A stretch of 64,000 bases of DNA from an uncultured Christensenellaceae bacterium. GTDB lineage: Bacteria > Bacillota > Clostridia > Christensenellales > UBA3700. The stretch is from positions 1 to 64,000 of the forward strand of contig CALWGZ010000008.1 in assembly GCA_944380285.1 (NCBI GenBank), read 5' to 3'. This document shows positions 23,674-31,775 of this stretch, in pieces. A model generated the notes under the pieces. It was given only the letters and a program-made list of their open reading frames with translations, searched no databases and was not told the origin of the DNA. A program made the position numbers and the translations under genes. How positions within the stretch are numbered: position 1 is the first letter of the stretch; each line of letters opens with the position of its first letter.

Positions 23674-23702
23674 TTGATAATCGGCGCGATTTACTGTATA
23701 AT
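23674..23702 (+). promoter_or_regulatory. Promoter of the M29 aminopeptidase gene
   Basis: TTGATA (23674-23679), a 17-bp spacer and TATAAT (23697-23702) are followed by a CGGAGG ribosome binding site before the ATG at 23720. Confidence 0.8.
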
Positions 23703-23719
23703 ATTTTACGGAGGCAAAA

Positions 23720-24946
23720 ATGAACAGGTCTTTGCTCAAAAAATACGCGCGGCTCGTCGCGCGCGTCGGCGCGAACGTCGGCGGCGGCGACAACGTGTTG
23801 ATCAACTCCTCTTTGGAAGGGGTCGACCTCGCGCGTCTCATATGCGAAGAATGCTACCGTTTGGGCGCTCGTAAGGTGCACGTCAACTACAACGACCGCA
23901 CCGTTTCGCGCCTCAAAATGCTCAACGAGGACGTCGAGACGTTGACCGACATCCCCTCTTTTGTCGCGGATATGAAGAACTCTTTCACCGATCCCGACTG
24001 CGTCGTCATTCAAATTTTGTCCGACGATCCGCACCTCTACGACGGGGTCGAGCCGTCCAAGTTGGCGGCATATTCAAAGGCGGCGGACAAGGCGTTCAAG
24101 CGCTACTACGACTGCGCGATGACCAACAAGATACGTTGGACGTTGTGCGCGGTGCCCTGCCGCGAGTGGGCAAAGACCGTCTTCCCGGACGACGCCCCCG
24201 CCGTCGCCGAGAGGAAACTTTGGGGCTTGATCGTCAAGACGATGCGCCTCGACGAGCGCGACGCGATCGCCGCGTGGGAAGCACATTGTTCCGACTTGAT
24301 CTCGCGCTCGGCTTGGCTGACCGGACAAAAATTCACCGCATTGCGCTACACCAATTCTCTCGGCACCGATCTCACCGTCGGCATGCCCGAGGGCTACTAC
24401 TTCTCCGGCGCGCGCGAGCCCGCGCTCTGCGGCAAGTACTTTTGCGCGAACATGCCGACCGAAGAGGTGTTCTCGCTCCCCGACCGCAACCGCGTCGACG
24501 GCATAGTCTATGCGTCCATGCCGCTCGTTCACGACGGCAACATCGTCGACAAGTTTTGGCTCAAATTCGAAAAGGGACGCATTGTCGACTTCGGCGCCGA
24601 GCGCGGCGAAGAGATCTTGCGCAACGTCATCGAGACGGACGAAGGCTCGCACTACTTGGGCGAGGTCGCTCTCGTCCAATACGACTCGCCGATACGCGCG
24701 TTGAACACTCTTTTCTTCGACACTCTCTTTGACGAGAACGCCGCCTGTCACCTCGCGATCGGGCAGGCGTATCCGCTGATCGAGGGCGCCGACCGCATGA
24801 CCGAGGAGGAGCTCGCCGCCCGCGGCGCAAACTCCTCGAACGAACACGTCGACTTCATGATCGGCACGCGCGATCTGAACATCGACGGGATCAAACAAGA
24901 CGGCTCCGTCGTCCCCGTGTTCAGACACGGCAACTTTGCATTCTGA
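23720..24946 (+). CDS. M29 family aminopeptidase (AmpS/AmpT/PepS)
   Basis: The 408-residue protein matches the thermophilic-type aminopeptidase family M29. Near the start GANVGGGDNVLINSSLEGVD is followed by LARLICEECYRLGARKVHV. RYTNSLGTDLTVGMPEGYYF and ANMPTEEVFSLPDRNRVDG supply metal-ligand Glu residues, LGEVALVQYDSPIRAL another, and ACHLAIGQAYP and SNEHVDFMIGTRDLNIDG the His and Asp ligands. These two-metal enzymes remove N-terminal residues from peptides in the cytoplasm. The gene is followed 18 bp later by a YhhN gene with its own ribosome binding site and is probably co-transcribed with it. Confidence 0.94.
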   Translation: MNRSLLKKYARLVARVGANVGGGDNVLINSSLEGVDLARLICEECYRLGARKVHVNYNDRTVSRLKMLNEDVETLTDIPSFVADMKNSFTDPDCVVIQILSDDPHLYDGVEPSKLAAYSKAADKAFKRYYDCAMTNKIRWTLCAVPCREWAKTVFPDDAPAVAERKLWGLIVKTMRLDERDAIAAWEAHCSDLISRSAWLTGQKFTALRYTNSLGTDLTVGMPEGYYFSGAREPALCGKYFCANMPTEEVFSLPDRNRVDGIVYASMPLVHDGNIVDKFWLKFEKGRIVDFGAERGEEILRNVIETDEGSHYLGEVALVQYDSPIRALNTLFFDTLFDENAACHLAIGQAYPLIEGADRMTEEELAARGANSSNEHVDFMIGTRDLNIDGIKQDGSVVPVFRHGNFAF

Positions 24947-24964
24947 CCCTACAGGAGGGAACCT

Positions 24965-25660
24965 ATGACTTGGTGGATCTATCCGCTCTGCGCCTACATC
25001 CTCGTGTGCGCGATCGCCACGGGCGCGTTCTACGTCAACGAAAAACGCGTTTGGGCGTGCATTTTCAAGCTCGCGGCGTCGGTCGGCTTTATGCTGATAG
25101 GCATCCTCTCCGCATTCTCCAACCCCGACGACCTGCGCTACTCGGCGATTGTGCTGTCGGGCTTAGTGTTCTGCACCGCCGGCGACGTCATGCTGATGCT
25201 CAAAGAACTGTTTGAAGAAAAATTCGCGATCCGCTTTATGCTGGGCGGCGTCCTCTTCTTCGGCGCGGCGCAGGTGCTATTCTCGTCGGCAATGATCGCC
25301 GACGTCGGCAAGTTCAACTTCTGGTTGCTGCCCTTCCTGCTGATCGTACCGCTGGGGATACTGCTGTTCCACCGCATGCACGTCGTCACTCTCGACAGGT
25401 ACGGCGTCGTTATGATCGCCTACGGGATCCTGATCTCGCTGTCGTTCCTCTGCGCTCTCAACGGCTTCATCACTCTCCGCAGCGACTTCTACATAGCGAT
25501 GTTGTTCGCGCTCGCGTTCTTTATGATCTCCGACTCCGCGCTTCTCTACACCTACTACGGCTCGGACATCAACCTCAAACGCATGCTCAACTACGTCGTA
25601 ATGGTGTTCTACTACGTCGCGATGATCCTGATCAGCTTCTCGGTCACGCTCAAAGCGTGA
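24965..25660 (+). CDS. YhhN/TMEM86-family integral membrane protein
   Basis: The 231-residue protein has about eight membrane helices. The signature FCTAGDVMLML near residue 75 and GVLFFGAAQVLFSSAMI match the YhhN family, whose animal members (TMEM86B) hydrolyse lysoplasmalogens. The conserved Asp of GDVMLML and the later ISDSALLY Asp are the probable catalytic residues. AGGAGGG precedes the ATG. The reaction of bacterial members is poorly known. It lies just before the tRNA-Glu locus. Confidence 0.85.
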   Translation: MTWWIYPLCAYILVCAIATGAFYVNEKRVWACIFKLAASVGFMLIGILSAFSNPDDLRYSAIVLSGLVFCTAGDVMLMLKELFEEKFAIRFMLGGVLFFGAAQVLFSSAMIADVGKFNFWLLPFLLIVPLGILLFHRMHVVTLDRYGVVMIAYGILISLSFLCALNGFITLRSDFYIAMLFALAFFMISDSALLYTYYGSDINLKRMLNYVVMVFYYVAMILISFSVTLKA

Positions 25661-25701
25661 ACAAAAAGTTTGCTTTGCGGCAAAAAAGTGGTGCAAAACA
25701 A

Positions 25702-25730
25702 TAGACAAACGCAAAAAGGTATGATATTAT
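25702..25730 (+). promoter_or_regulatory. Promoter of the tRNA-Glu gene
   Basis: TAGACA (25702-25707), 17 bp and TATTAT (25725-25730) lie 14 bases before the tRNA 5' end. Confidence 0.6.
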
Positions 25731-25744
25731 TATGATACTTTGAC

Positions 25745-25819
25745 GGCTCTGTGGTCAAGCGGTTAAGACTCAGCCCTCTCACGGCTGCTACCCGGGTTCG
25801 AATCCCGGCAGAGTCACCA
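25745..25819 (+). tRNA. tRNA-Glu, anticodon CTC, CCA encoded
   Basis: The cloverleaf is complete. Acceptor arm GGCTCTG pairs with CAGAGTC (one G-T pair), the D stem is GTC/GAC with AAGCGGTTAA loop, and the anticodon stem CAGCC/GGCTG holds loop CTCTCAC with anticodon CTC. The variable part is CTA and the T arm is CCGGG/CCCGG around TTCGAAT. CCA is encoded. A perfect terminator follows immediately. The last 21 bases (CGAATCCCGGCAGAGTCACC plus A) are repeated exactly at 25965-25985 and 26129-26149. Confidence 0.97.
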
Positions 25820-25850
25820 AAATGCGCATCTGCTCGATGCGCATTTTTTC
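25820..25850 (+). terminator. Terminator of tRNA-Glu
   Basis: AATGCGCATC and GATGCGCATT form a perfect ten-bp stem around TGCTC and run into TTTTTTC. The same hairpin, base for base, is found again at 26150-26180 after the third tRNA 3' end. Confidence 0.93.
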
Positions 25851-25964
25851 ATGCCGGGATTCAAACCCGGGTTCGCGTCTTGCTTTGCAATCCGCACCCG
25901 GTGCACGCTCGCGTGTCTCGACACTTCCGTGTCTCGTCATCCCCTATCGGCGCTCGCTGTAAGG

Positions 25965-25985
25965 CGAATCCCGGCAGAGTCACCA
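25965..25985 (+). repeat. Second copy of the tRNA-Glu 3' end (att-like)
   Basis: These 21 bases are identical to tRNA positions 25799-25819, from C56 in the T loop through the CCA. This is the segment that tyrosine recombinases commonly use as attB. The 5' portion of a tRNA is absent. Confidence 0.85.
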
Positions 25986-26016
25986 TTACGGCGCATTGGT
26001 ATGCGCCGTTTTTGTT
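25986..26016 (+). terminator. Terminator in repeat unit 2
   Basis: ACGGCGCAT and ATGCGCCGT pair around TGGT and run into TTTTTG. It takes the place of the unit 1 hairpin with different bases but the same position, directly after the CCA, so position and structure are conserved rather than sequence. Confidence 0.85.
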
Positions 26017-26128
26017 TGCCGGGATTCTCCCCGGGTCACCTTGCTTTTCGCAAGGTGCTACCCGGTGCACGCTCGCGTGCCTCGACACTTCCGTGTCTCG
26101 TCATCCCCTATCGGCGCTCGCTGTAAGG

Positions 26129-26149
26129 CGAATCCCGGCAGAGTCACCA
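26129..26149 (+). repeat. Third copy of the tRNA-Glu 3' end (att-like)
   Basis: It is again an exact 21-base copy of tRNA C56 to A76, followed by the same terminator sequence as the real tRNA (26150-26180). Confidence 0.85.
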
Positions 26150-26596
26150 AAATGCGCATCTGCTCGATGCGCATTTTTTCATGCCGGGATTCAAACCCGG
26201 GTTCGCGTCTTGCTTTGCAATCCGCACCCGGTGCACGCCGTTGTGTTCCGCGCTCGCTTTGCGGCGCGGCACGACTCACGTCTCGGGCAGTCCTTTTGCG
26301 CCCTTTCGCGCCTCATGTCGCTCGCATACCGGCAGGTTAGCTTCGTTCCATTCGGCGCAAAATTTTCGCAAAATTCCTTGCCCGATACTTCGTGGTCTCG
26401 ACTAAACCGCATTGCGTTTTTGAGTGACCGTTCAATGCGGATAAGTGTCACGCCGTCCCCTGTCGGAGTTGTCTGCGAAGCGGATCCCGGCAGAGTGCCT
26501 CGGAGGCGGCAAAGTTGTGACGCGCTGTTTCTTTCGTCTTTCGCAGGTCGCGTCTCGCCAAAAATCATTGCTGTGCGGATCCGTAATGTCGCAGAC

Positions 26597-26633
26597 AAAA
26601 GCGGTTTTGGACAAATCGTCCAAAACCGCTTTT
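26597..26633 (-). terminator. Terminator of the MarR-ABC operon
   Basis: AAAAGCGGTTTTGGAC and GTCCAAAACCGCTTTT form a perfect 16-bp stem around AAATC. It is 44 bp after the last ABC gene and, being symmetric, could also stop plus-strand transcripts from the tRNA repeats. Confidence 0.92.
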
Positions 26634-26677
26634 CTGCGATTCGGCTTCTCGGCAATCTGCCGAGAGGTTTAGCGGCG

Positions 26678-28600
26678 TCACTCCAACTCGAACGCGCCGG
26701 TATAGAGCTGGTAGTACACTCCCTTTTGGGCGATCAATTGCTCGTGGTTGCCGCGCTCGATGATGCGGCCGTGGTCGAGCACCATGATCGCGTCCGAGTT
26801 TTGGATCGTCGACAGTCTGTGAGCGATGACGAACACCGTCCTTCCCTGCATCAGTGCGTCCATGCCCTTTTGGACGAGATACTCGGTGCGAGTGTCGATG
26901 GACGACGTCGCCTCGTCGAGGATGAGCACGGGCGGGTTTGCGACCGCGGCACGCGCGATGGACAGCAATTGCTTCTGCCCTTGCGACAGGTTGGAGCCGT
27001 CGCCGGTCAACATCGTGTTGTAGCCGTCCGGAAGACGGGTGATGAAGTCGTGCGCGTTGGCGAGTTTCGCCGCGGCGACGCACTCGTCGTCGGACGCGTC
27101 CAGCTTGCCGTAACGGATGTTGTCCATGATCGTGCCGGTGAACAGGTTGGTGTCCTGCAACACCATGCCCAGCGACCGCCTGAGGTCGGACTTGCGGATC
27201 TTGTTGATGTTGATGCCGTCATACCTGATCTTGCCGTCCGCGATGTCGTAGAAGCGGTTGATGAGGTTGGTGATCGTCGTCTTGCCTGCGCCGGTCGCGC
27301 CTACGAACGCGATCTTTTGACCGGGCTTCGCATAGAGCGACACGTCATGAAGGACGATCTTGTCGGGCACATAGCCGAAGTCGACGTCGACCAATTGGAT
27401 GTCGCCTTTGAGCTCTTGATAGGTGACCGAGCCGTCCGCCTTGTGGGGGTGTCTCCACGCCCATCTGCCGGTACGAGTGGGGCTTTCGCGCAAGATCTTG
27501 CCGTCATCGTCGATGACCGCGTTGACCAAGGTGACATAGCCCTCGTCCGTTTCGGGTTTTTGGTCGAGGAAGCCGAAGATACGCTCCGCGCCCGCGATAG
27601 CCATGACGACGGAGTTGACCTGCATTGACACCTGCCCGATGTTGAGCGTGAATTGACGGCTCATGTTGAGGAATGCGACGACCGCGCCGATCGTCAGCGC
27701 ATCGCCCAAGCCGGTCAGCGACACGTTGGGCACACCTTCGAGCATCAGCAAGCCGCCGACGATCGCAACGAGCACGAACAGGACGTGACCTATGTTGCCG
27801 ATGGTCGGCATCAAGATGTTGCCGTACTTGTTCGCCTTATCGGTGTTGACGAACAGCTCGTCGTTGACCTTGTCGAAGTCGCGCTTTGCCGCCTCTTCGT
27901 GGCAGAACACCTTGATGACCTTTTGTCCGGTCAGCATCTCTTCGACATAGCCTTCGGTGGTGCCGACGGAGTTTTGCTGTTTGACGAAATACTTCGCGCT
28001 CTTGCCGCCGACGAGCTTGGTCACAAGCAACATAAACGCGACGCCGAACAACACGACCAAGGTCATGTAAACGCTCGATTTGAGCATCGAGATCATAAGC
28101 GTGATGATCGCGACCGACGAAAACACCGTCTGCGGGATGCTCTGCGATATGAGCTGGCGCAGCGCGTCGACGTCGTTGGTGTAGTAGCTCATGATGTCGC
28201 CGTGCGTATTTGTGTCGAAATAGCGGATCGGCAGCTTCTCCATGTTGTTGAACATATCCTCGCGGACATGTTTGAGGAAGCCCTGCGTGATGACTGCCAT
28301 CATGCGGTTGTAGGTGAACGAGCAGATCAGCGCGAACACATATATGCCCGCCATGATACCGATGATCGTATACAGCGTGCCCTTGACCGCTTCAAAGCCC
28401 TGTTCGAGCCCCGGCGTGATGACGTCGTCGGTCAAGATCTCGAGGAAGATGGACGAGCTGATGCCTGCGACCGCGGTGACCGCGATGCAGCAGATGACCA
28501 AGATGAGCTGCCATCTGTAATAGTGGAACATATATTTGAGCAGCTTGCCCAGCGTCTTCATGACGCTGCCGCGCTTGACCTCTATCTTATGCCTTGCCAT
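26678..28600 (-). CDS. ABC exporter, fused permease-ATPase, second of MarR-linked pair
   Basis: The 640-residue half-transporter has six membrane helices and a C-terminal ATPase. Motifs are Walker A GATGAGKTT, Q-loop MVLQDTNLF, signature LSQGQKQL, Walker B VLILDEATSSID and switch VIAHRL. The linker before the ATPase contains an extra ~40-residue stretch (ETDEGYVTLVN... to RTGRWAWRHPHKADGS), usual for one subunit of the heterodimeric TM287/288 or LmrCD type. ATG at 28600 is preferred over 28624 because AAGGAGG lies just upstream. It overlaps the partner's stop by 14 bases. Substrates are likely drugs or peptides. Confidence 0.94.
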   Translation of the reverse strand: MARHKIEVKRGSVMKTLGKLLKYMFHYYRWQLILVICCIAVTAVAGISSSIFLEILTDDVITPGLEQGFEAVKGTLYTIIGIMAGIYVFALICSFTYNRMMAVITQGFLKHVREDMFNNMEKLPIRYFDTNTHGDIMSYYTNDVDALRQLISQSIPQTVFSSVAIITLMISMLKSSVYMTLVVLFGVAFMLLVTKLVGGKSAKYFVKQQNSVGTTEGYVEEMLTGQKVIKVFCHEEAAKRDFDKVNDELFVNTDKANKYGNILMPTIGNIGHVLFVLVAIVGGLLMLEGVPNVSLTGLGDALTIGAVVAFLNMSRQFTLNIGQVSMQVNSVVMAIAGAERIFGFLDQKPETDEGYVTLVNAVIDDDGKILRESPTRTGRWAWRHPHKADGSVTYQELKGDIQLVDVDFGYVPDKIVLHDVSLYAKPGQKIAFVGATGAGKTTITNLINRFYDIADGKIRYDGININKIRKSDLRRSLGMVLQDTNLFTGTIMDNIRYGKLDASDDECVAAAKLANAHDFITRLPDGYNTMLTGDGSNLSQGQKQLLSIARAAVANPPVLILDEATSSIDTRTEYLVQKGMDALMQGRTVFVIAHRLSTIQNSDAIMVLDHGRIIERGNHEQLIAQKGVYYQLYTGAFELE

Positions 28601-30371
28601 TGCCGTCCTCCTTGCGCTGCTCAATGAGCGTTTGCGCGGTCGCGCCGACCTTGTTCTGCGAGTAATAGACCTCTTGATAGATCTTGTTGTGCGCGAGCAA
28701 TTCGTCGTGCGTGCCTACCGCGGCGATCGTGCCGTTGTCCATGATGACGATCTGATCGGCGTCCTCGACGGACGACACGCGCTGAGCGATGATGAACTTG
28801 GTCGTGTCGGGGATCTCTTCGCGGAACGCCTTGCGGATGAGCGCGTCCGTCTTGGTATCGACCGCCGACGTCGAGTCGTCGAGGATCAATATCTTTGGCT
28901 TTTTGAGCAGTGCGCGCGCAATGCAAAGTCTCTGCTTTTGACCGCCCGAGACGTTGCTGCCGCCCTGTTCGATGTAGGTGTCATACTTGTCGGGGAAGCC
29001 TTGAATGAACTCGTCCGCCTGCGCGAGCTTGCAGACGCGCACCAGCTCCTCGTCTGTCGCGTCGGGGTTGCCCCAACGCAGATTCTCCTTGATCGTGCCC
29101 GAGAAGAGCACGTTCTTTTGCAATACGACCGCGACTTGATTGCGCAATGCCTCGATGTCGTAATCGCGCACGTCTATGCCGCCCACCTTGACGCTGCCCT
29201 TGGACACGTCGTAAAGCCTCGGGATGAGGTTGACCAGCGAGGTCTTGGAGCTGCCCGTGCCGCCCAAAATGCCTATCGTCTGCCCCGACTTGACCTTGAG
29301 ATCGATCTCTTTGAGCGCGCGGCGGTCCGCCTTTTCGGAATACTTGAAGTCGACTCCGTCAAACTCGACGTCGCCGTTCGGGACCTCATAGACGGGGTTT
29401 TCGGGGTCGGTCAAAGTGCTCTCTTCTTTGAGCACCTCGACGACGCGGTCGGCGGACGTCTTCGCGATCGAGATCATGACCATGATCATCGAAAGCATCG
29501 TCAGCGACGACAGTGTCTGCGCCGCATAGACGATCAAGATCATGAGGTCGCTGCGGTTGAGCGCCTCTTCGGCGGACTGCATGACGATCATCGACCCCAC
29601 AAAGCAGATCATCGTGATCGCCGTCCACATGCAGAATTGCATCAACGGGTTGTTGAGCGCAATGATCTTTTCGCCGCGCGTGAAGTCGGCGCGCACGTTC
29701 TCCGCCGCCTTGTCGAACTTGTCGATCTCGTAGTCCTCGCGCACATACGACTTGACGACGCGGATGCCCTTGATGTTCTCCTGCACCGACTCATTGAGCG
29801 CGTCGTACTTTTTGAACACCTTATTGAAAATGGGGTCGACCTTTTTGAAGATGATGAACAGTCCCGCTCCGAGTATGGGTACGAGGATCGTGAAGATCAC
29901 GCCCATCTGCCAATTGATCGAATAGGTCATCGCCAGCGAGACGATCATCATCACCGGGCTGCGGAACGCGACGCGGACGATCATCATGTACGCCATTTGG
30001 ATGTTGGTGACGTCCGTCGTCATACGGGTGACGAGGCTCGAGGTCGAGAACTTGTCTATGTTGGCGAACGAGAAATCCTGTATTTTGTAGTAGATGTCGT
30101 GCCTGAGGTTACGCGCAAAGCCTGCGGACGCGGTCGCCGCATACTTACCTGCGAGTATGCCGAACAGCAGCGAGAACGCCGCCATGACCAGCAAGATCGC
30201 ACCATAGATCAAAATGTTGCTCATCGTCGGCTCGTCGGTTATGTCTTTGAGCATCGTCGACATATACAACGGGATCATGCATTCGAGCAACACTTCGAGC
30301 GTGACGAGCACCGGCGACAAGATGGACTCGCGCTTGTACTGCCTGATGCTCTTTGCCAATGTTTTCAGCAT
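28587..30371 (-). CDS. ABC exporter, fused permease-ATPase, first of MarR-linked pair
   Basis: The product has 594 residues with six membrane helices and an ATPase domain. Its Walker A is GGTGSSKTS, which carries Ser-Ser in place of the usual Ser-Gly or Ala-Gly before the Lys. The signature is intact (VSGGQKQR), the Walker B is ILILDDSTSAVD with Asp in place of the catalytic Glu, and the switch is IIAQRV with Gln in place of His. Such changes mark the degenerate ATPase site of heterodimeric exporters, so this is the non-catalytic-site partner. It follows the MarR gene by four bases with an AAGGAG ribosome binding site. Confidence 0.94.
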   Translation of the reverse strand: MLKTLAKSIRQYKRESILSPVLVTLEVLLECMIPLYMSTMLKDITDEPTMSNILIYGAILLVMAAFSLLFGILAGKYAATASAGFARNLRHDIYYKIQDFSFANIDKFSTSSLVTRMTTDVTNIQMAYMMIVRVAFRSPVMMIVSLAMTYSINWQMGVIFTILVPILGAGLFIIFKKVDPIFNKVFKKYDALNESVQENIKGIRVVKSYVREDYEIDKFDKAAENVRADFTRGEKIIALNNPLMQFCMWTAITMICFVGSMIVMQSAEEALNRSDLMILIVYAAQTLSSLTMLSMIMVMISIAKTSADRVVEVLKEESTLTDPENPVYEVPNGDVEFDGVDFKYSEKADRRALKEIDLKVKSGQTIGILGGTGSSKTSLVNLIPRLYDVSKGSVKVGGIDVRDYDIEALRNQVAVVLQKNVLFSGTIKENLRWGNPDATDEELVRVCKLAQADEFIQGFPDKYDTYIEQGGSNVSGGQKQRLCIARALLKKPKILILDDSTSAVDTKTDALIRKAFREEIPDTTKFIIAQRVSSVEDADQIVIMDNGTIAAVGTHDELLAHNKIYQEVYYSQNKVGATAQTLIEQRKEDGNGKA

Positions 30372-30374
30372 TTG

Positions 30375-30866
30375 TCATTCTCCTTCTTTATTTTCAAAAT
30401 TTTTGGTATCCGTGTTTGTTATCCCCACTTCTTCGCCCTCGTCCGACATTGCGGCGATGCACCTGTCGAGCAGGCTGCGCAGCGTCTTTGACTCCGCCGA
30501 GGTCAGCCCTTTGACGAGTTGTTTCTCCACGTCCGAGAGCGCCTTTTCGATGCGCTTTTGCTGTGCGGCGGCAAAGTCGGTCAGCTCTATCTTCTTCAAT
30601 CTCGCGTCGCGGCTGACGGCGGTGCGCGTGATCATCCCCGCCTCTTCGAGGGATTTGAGCAGTTCGGTCGCGCTCGAACGCCCTATGCCGAACCTCTTCT
30701 CGATGTCGCGCTGGAACAGCTCTTCCCCCGGATGTATATAGAGGTAGTGGACCAACCAGCGTTGCATGCCGGTCAGTTCCAAACCTTCTCCGCCGAGGTC
30801 GCCGTCCACGCGCTTTTTGATCAGCTTGGACAGCATTTTGATTTGAAAACCGATGTGTCTTTCCAT
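30375..30866 (-). CDS. MarR family transcriptional regulator
   Basis: The 163-residue protein has the MarR winged helix: LTGMQRWLVHYLYIHPGE, LFQRDIEKRFGIGRSSATEL, LLKSLEEAGMITRTAVSRDA and the wing RLKKIELTDF. It heads the operon with the two ABC exporter genes and is the obvious local regulator. A semi-palindrome TTAGGGTACCGAA lies just upstream of its start region (about 30890-30903 on the plus strand, read in reverse) and is a possible binding site. The last 25 residues are acidic and variable. Confidence 0.93.
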   Translation of the reverse strand: MERHIGFQIKMLSKLIKKRVDGDLGGEGLELTGMQRWLVHYLYIHPGEELFQRDIEKRFGIGRSSATELLKSLEEAGMITRTAVSRDARLKKIELTDFAAAQQKRIEKALSDVEKQLVKGLTSAESKTLRSLLDRCIAAMSDEGEEVGITNTDTKNFENKEGE

Positions 30867-31090
30867 TCTCTTTCGTACCTTTTGTAATAGTTCGGTACCC
30901 TAACATTTTTATGCTTACTAAATGATATCAAAACAAAAAAATATTGTCAATGAAACGGCAGCCGTTTTTTGCAAAATCACACTGTTTTTTGCGCGCTTGC
31001 GCGCACGGCGCCTTCTGCACCGCCCTCCGCCCACGGCGCGGCACACATATGGATCGGCAAAAGAAACCGAACCGAGACGGCGTTCCGCGC
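30867..31090. other. Intergenic region upstream of the MarR operon
   Basis: This stretch holds the MarR promoter area (A/T-rich near 30905-30950) and then GC-rich DNA without a convincing gene. The short frames here have no ribosome binding site and no recognisable protein. Confidence 0.6.
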
Positions 31091-31120
31091 AAAAAAGACC
31101 GCCCCGAAGAGGGACGGTCC
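31091..31120 (-). terminator. Terminator of the hsp20 gene
   Basis: GACCGCCCC and GGGACGGTC pair around GAAGA with one G-T pair, and on the minus strand TTTTTT follows. Confidence 0.85.
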
Positions 31121-31169
31121 CTTTTTGCGTCAAATGCGCGACCTCGCGACCGATCGGGGTCGCCGAGGG

Positions 31170-31595
31170 TCACTCGATATCTATCCTGCTGTTCGGCTTT
31201 TTGGGCTGGTCTTTGGGCAGGGTCACGGACAAAATGCCGTTGTCGTACTTCGCCTTGATCGCGTTTCTGTCCACGTCGCCGACGTAGTAGCTGCGGCTGC
31301 ACGAGAAGCTGCGTTCGCGGTGGATGTAATTTTCCTTCTTGCCCTCGTCCGTCTTGTCCGACTTGTTGACGGCAATGTTGAGATAGCCGTCGCGCAGGTC
31401 GATGTCGATGTCCTTTTTGTCAACGCCCGGCAGTTCTACTTCCAAGGTGTAGCTGTCGTCGCTCTCCTTGATGTCGGTGCGCATATATCTCTGCGCATGA
31501 TGTCCGCCGAAAAATGACGGGAAAAAGTCGTGCATCGCTTCGTCGAAGAAGTCGTAATCTCTGCCGCCGTTTGTTCTTCTTATTTCGTTTTTCAT
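31170..31595 (-). CDS. Small heat shock protein, Hsp20/alpha-crystallin
   Basis: The 141-residue protein has an alpha-crystallin domain. RTDIKESDDSYTLEVELPGV is followed by DKKDIDIDLRDGYLNIAV, then the RSFSCSRSYYVGDVDRNAIK strand and the closing DNGILSVTLPK. A C-terminal RIDIE tail takes the place of the I-X-I anchor. It binds unfolding proteins without ATP. ATG at 31595 follows AAGGAGG; the frame is open to 31643 without support. It is monocistronic with its own terminator and promoter (31665-31692). Confidence 0.95.
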   Translation of the reverse strand: MKNEIRRTNGGRDYDFFDEAMHDFFPSFFGGHHAQRYMRTDIKESDDSYTLEVELPGVDKKDIDIDLRDGYLNIAVNKSDKTDEGKKENYIHRERSFSCSRSYYVGDVDRNAIKAKYDNGILSVTLPKDQPKKPNSRIDIE

Positions 31596-31613
31596 TTCTG
31601 TATCCTCCTTGAT

Positions 31614-31692
31614 TTGGCAGTTGCCGCATCTAATTGCTGGCACTCTCTGCCTTCATCTGCCAATATTATACACCCGTATCGGCGTTTGTCAA
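31614..31692 (-). promoter_or_regulatory. hsp20 promoter and inverted-repeat leader
   Basis: On the minus strand TTGACA (31692-31687), 16 bp and TATAAT (31670-31665) form a near-ideal promoter. The ~60-base leader has arms TTGGCAG (31663-31657) and CTGCCAA (31620-31614) enclosing a smaller hairpin GGCAGAGAGTGCC (31651-31639). No CIRCE element is seen. The ribosome binding site lies outside the stem, so a classical RNA thermometer is not evident. Confidence 0.65.
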
Positions 31693-31730
31693 GGGGGTCA
31701 GGACGATTTTTTACAAACAATTTACATGTC

Positions 31731-31757
31731 AAAACCCCGTCTTTTGAGACGGGGCTT
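31731..31757 (-). terminator. Terminator of the sua5-ptp-rpiB operon
   Basis: CCCCGTC and GACGGGG pair around TTTTGA, followed on the minus strand by TTTTGACATG. It ends the operon 20 bp after rpiB. Confidence 0.88.
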
Positions 31758-31775
31758 TGCTTGAAAACATAGTGT

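Larger units (their letters stand above)
25820..26500. repeat. Tandem ~165-bp repeat built on the tRNA-Glu 3' end
   Basis: Three units follow the tRNA: 25820-25985, 25986-26149 and 26150 to about 26500. Each has a terminator hairpin right after CCA, then GCCGGGATTC (the inverted form of the tRNA T-arm sequence), a spacer ending ATCCCCTATCGGCGCTCGCT, and a tRNA 3' end, GAATCCCGGCAGAGTCACCA. Bases 25799-25908 equal 26129-26238 over 110 bp. Bases 25897-25985 equal 26061-26149 with one mismatch. Unit 3 is interrupted by about 160 bp of other sequence, and its right end (26447-26497) is a diverged copy, GGATCCCGGCAGAGTGCC. No believable coding region is present. Serial integration scars, slippage duplication of a tRNA-linked element, or a MITE-like repeat could each explain it. 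Confidence 0.9.

Noticed and set aside
25799..26500. CRISPR array or tRNA cluster
   Set aside because: Only three units of about 165 bp with no short unique spacers, and no cas genes; apart from the first, the units have no tRNA 5' half, so no further complete tRNA exists.
25751..27628. 625-codon plus-strand frame running through the tRNA, repeats and an ABC gene
   Set aside because: It starts inside a tRNA gene, passes through several terminators and is antisense to a clear ABC transporter.
31596..31700. CIRCE element before hsp20
   Set aside because: The TTAGCACTC / GAGTGCTAA arms are not present; only an unrelated inverted repeat is.
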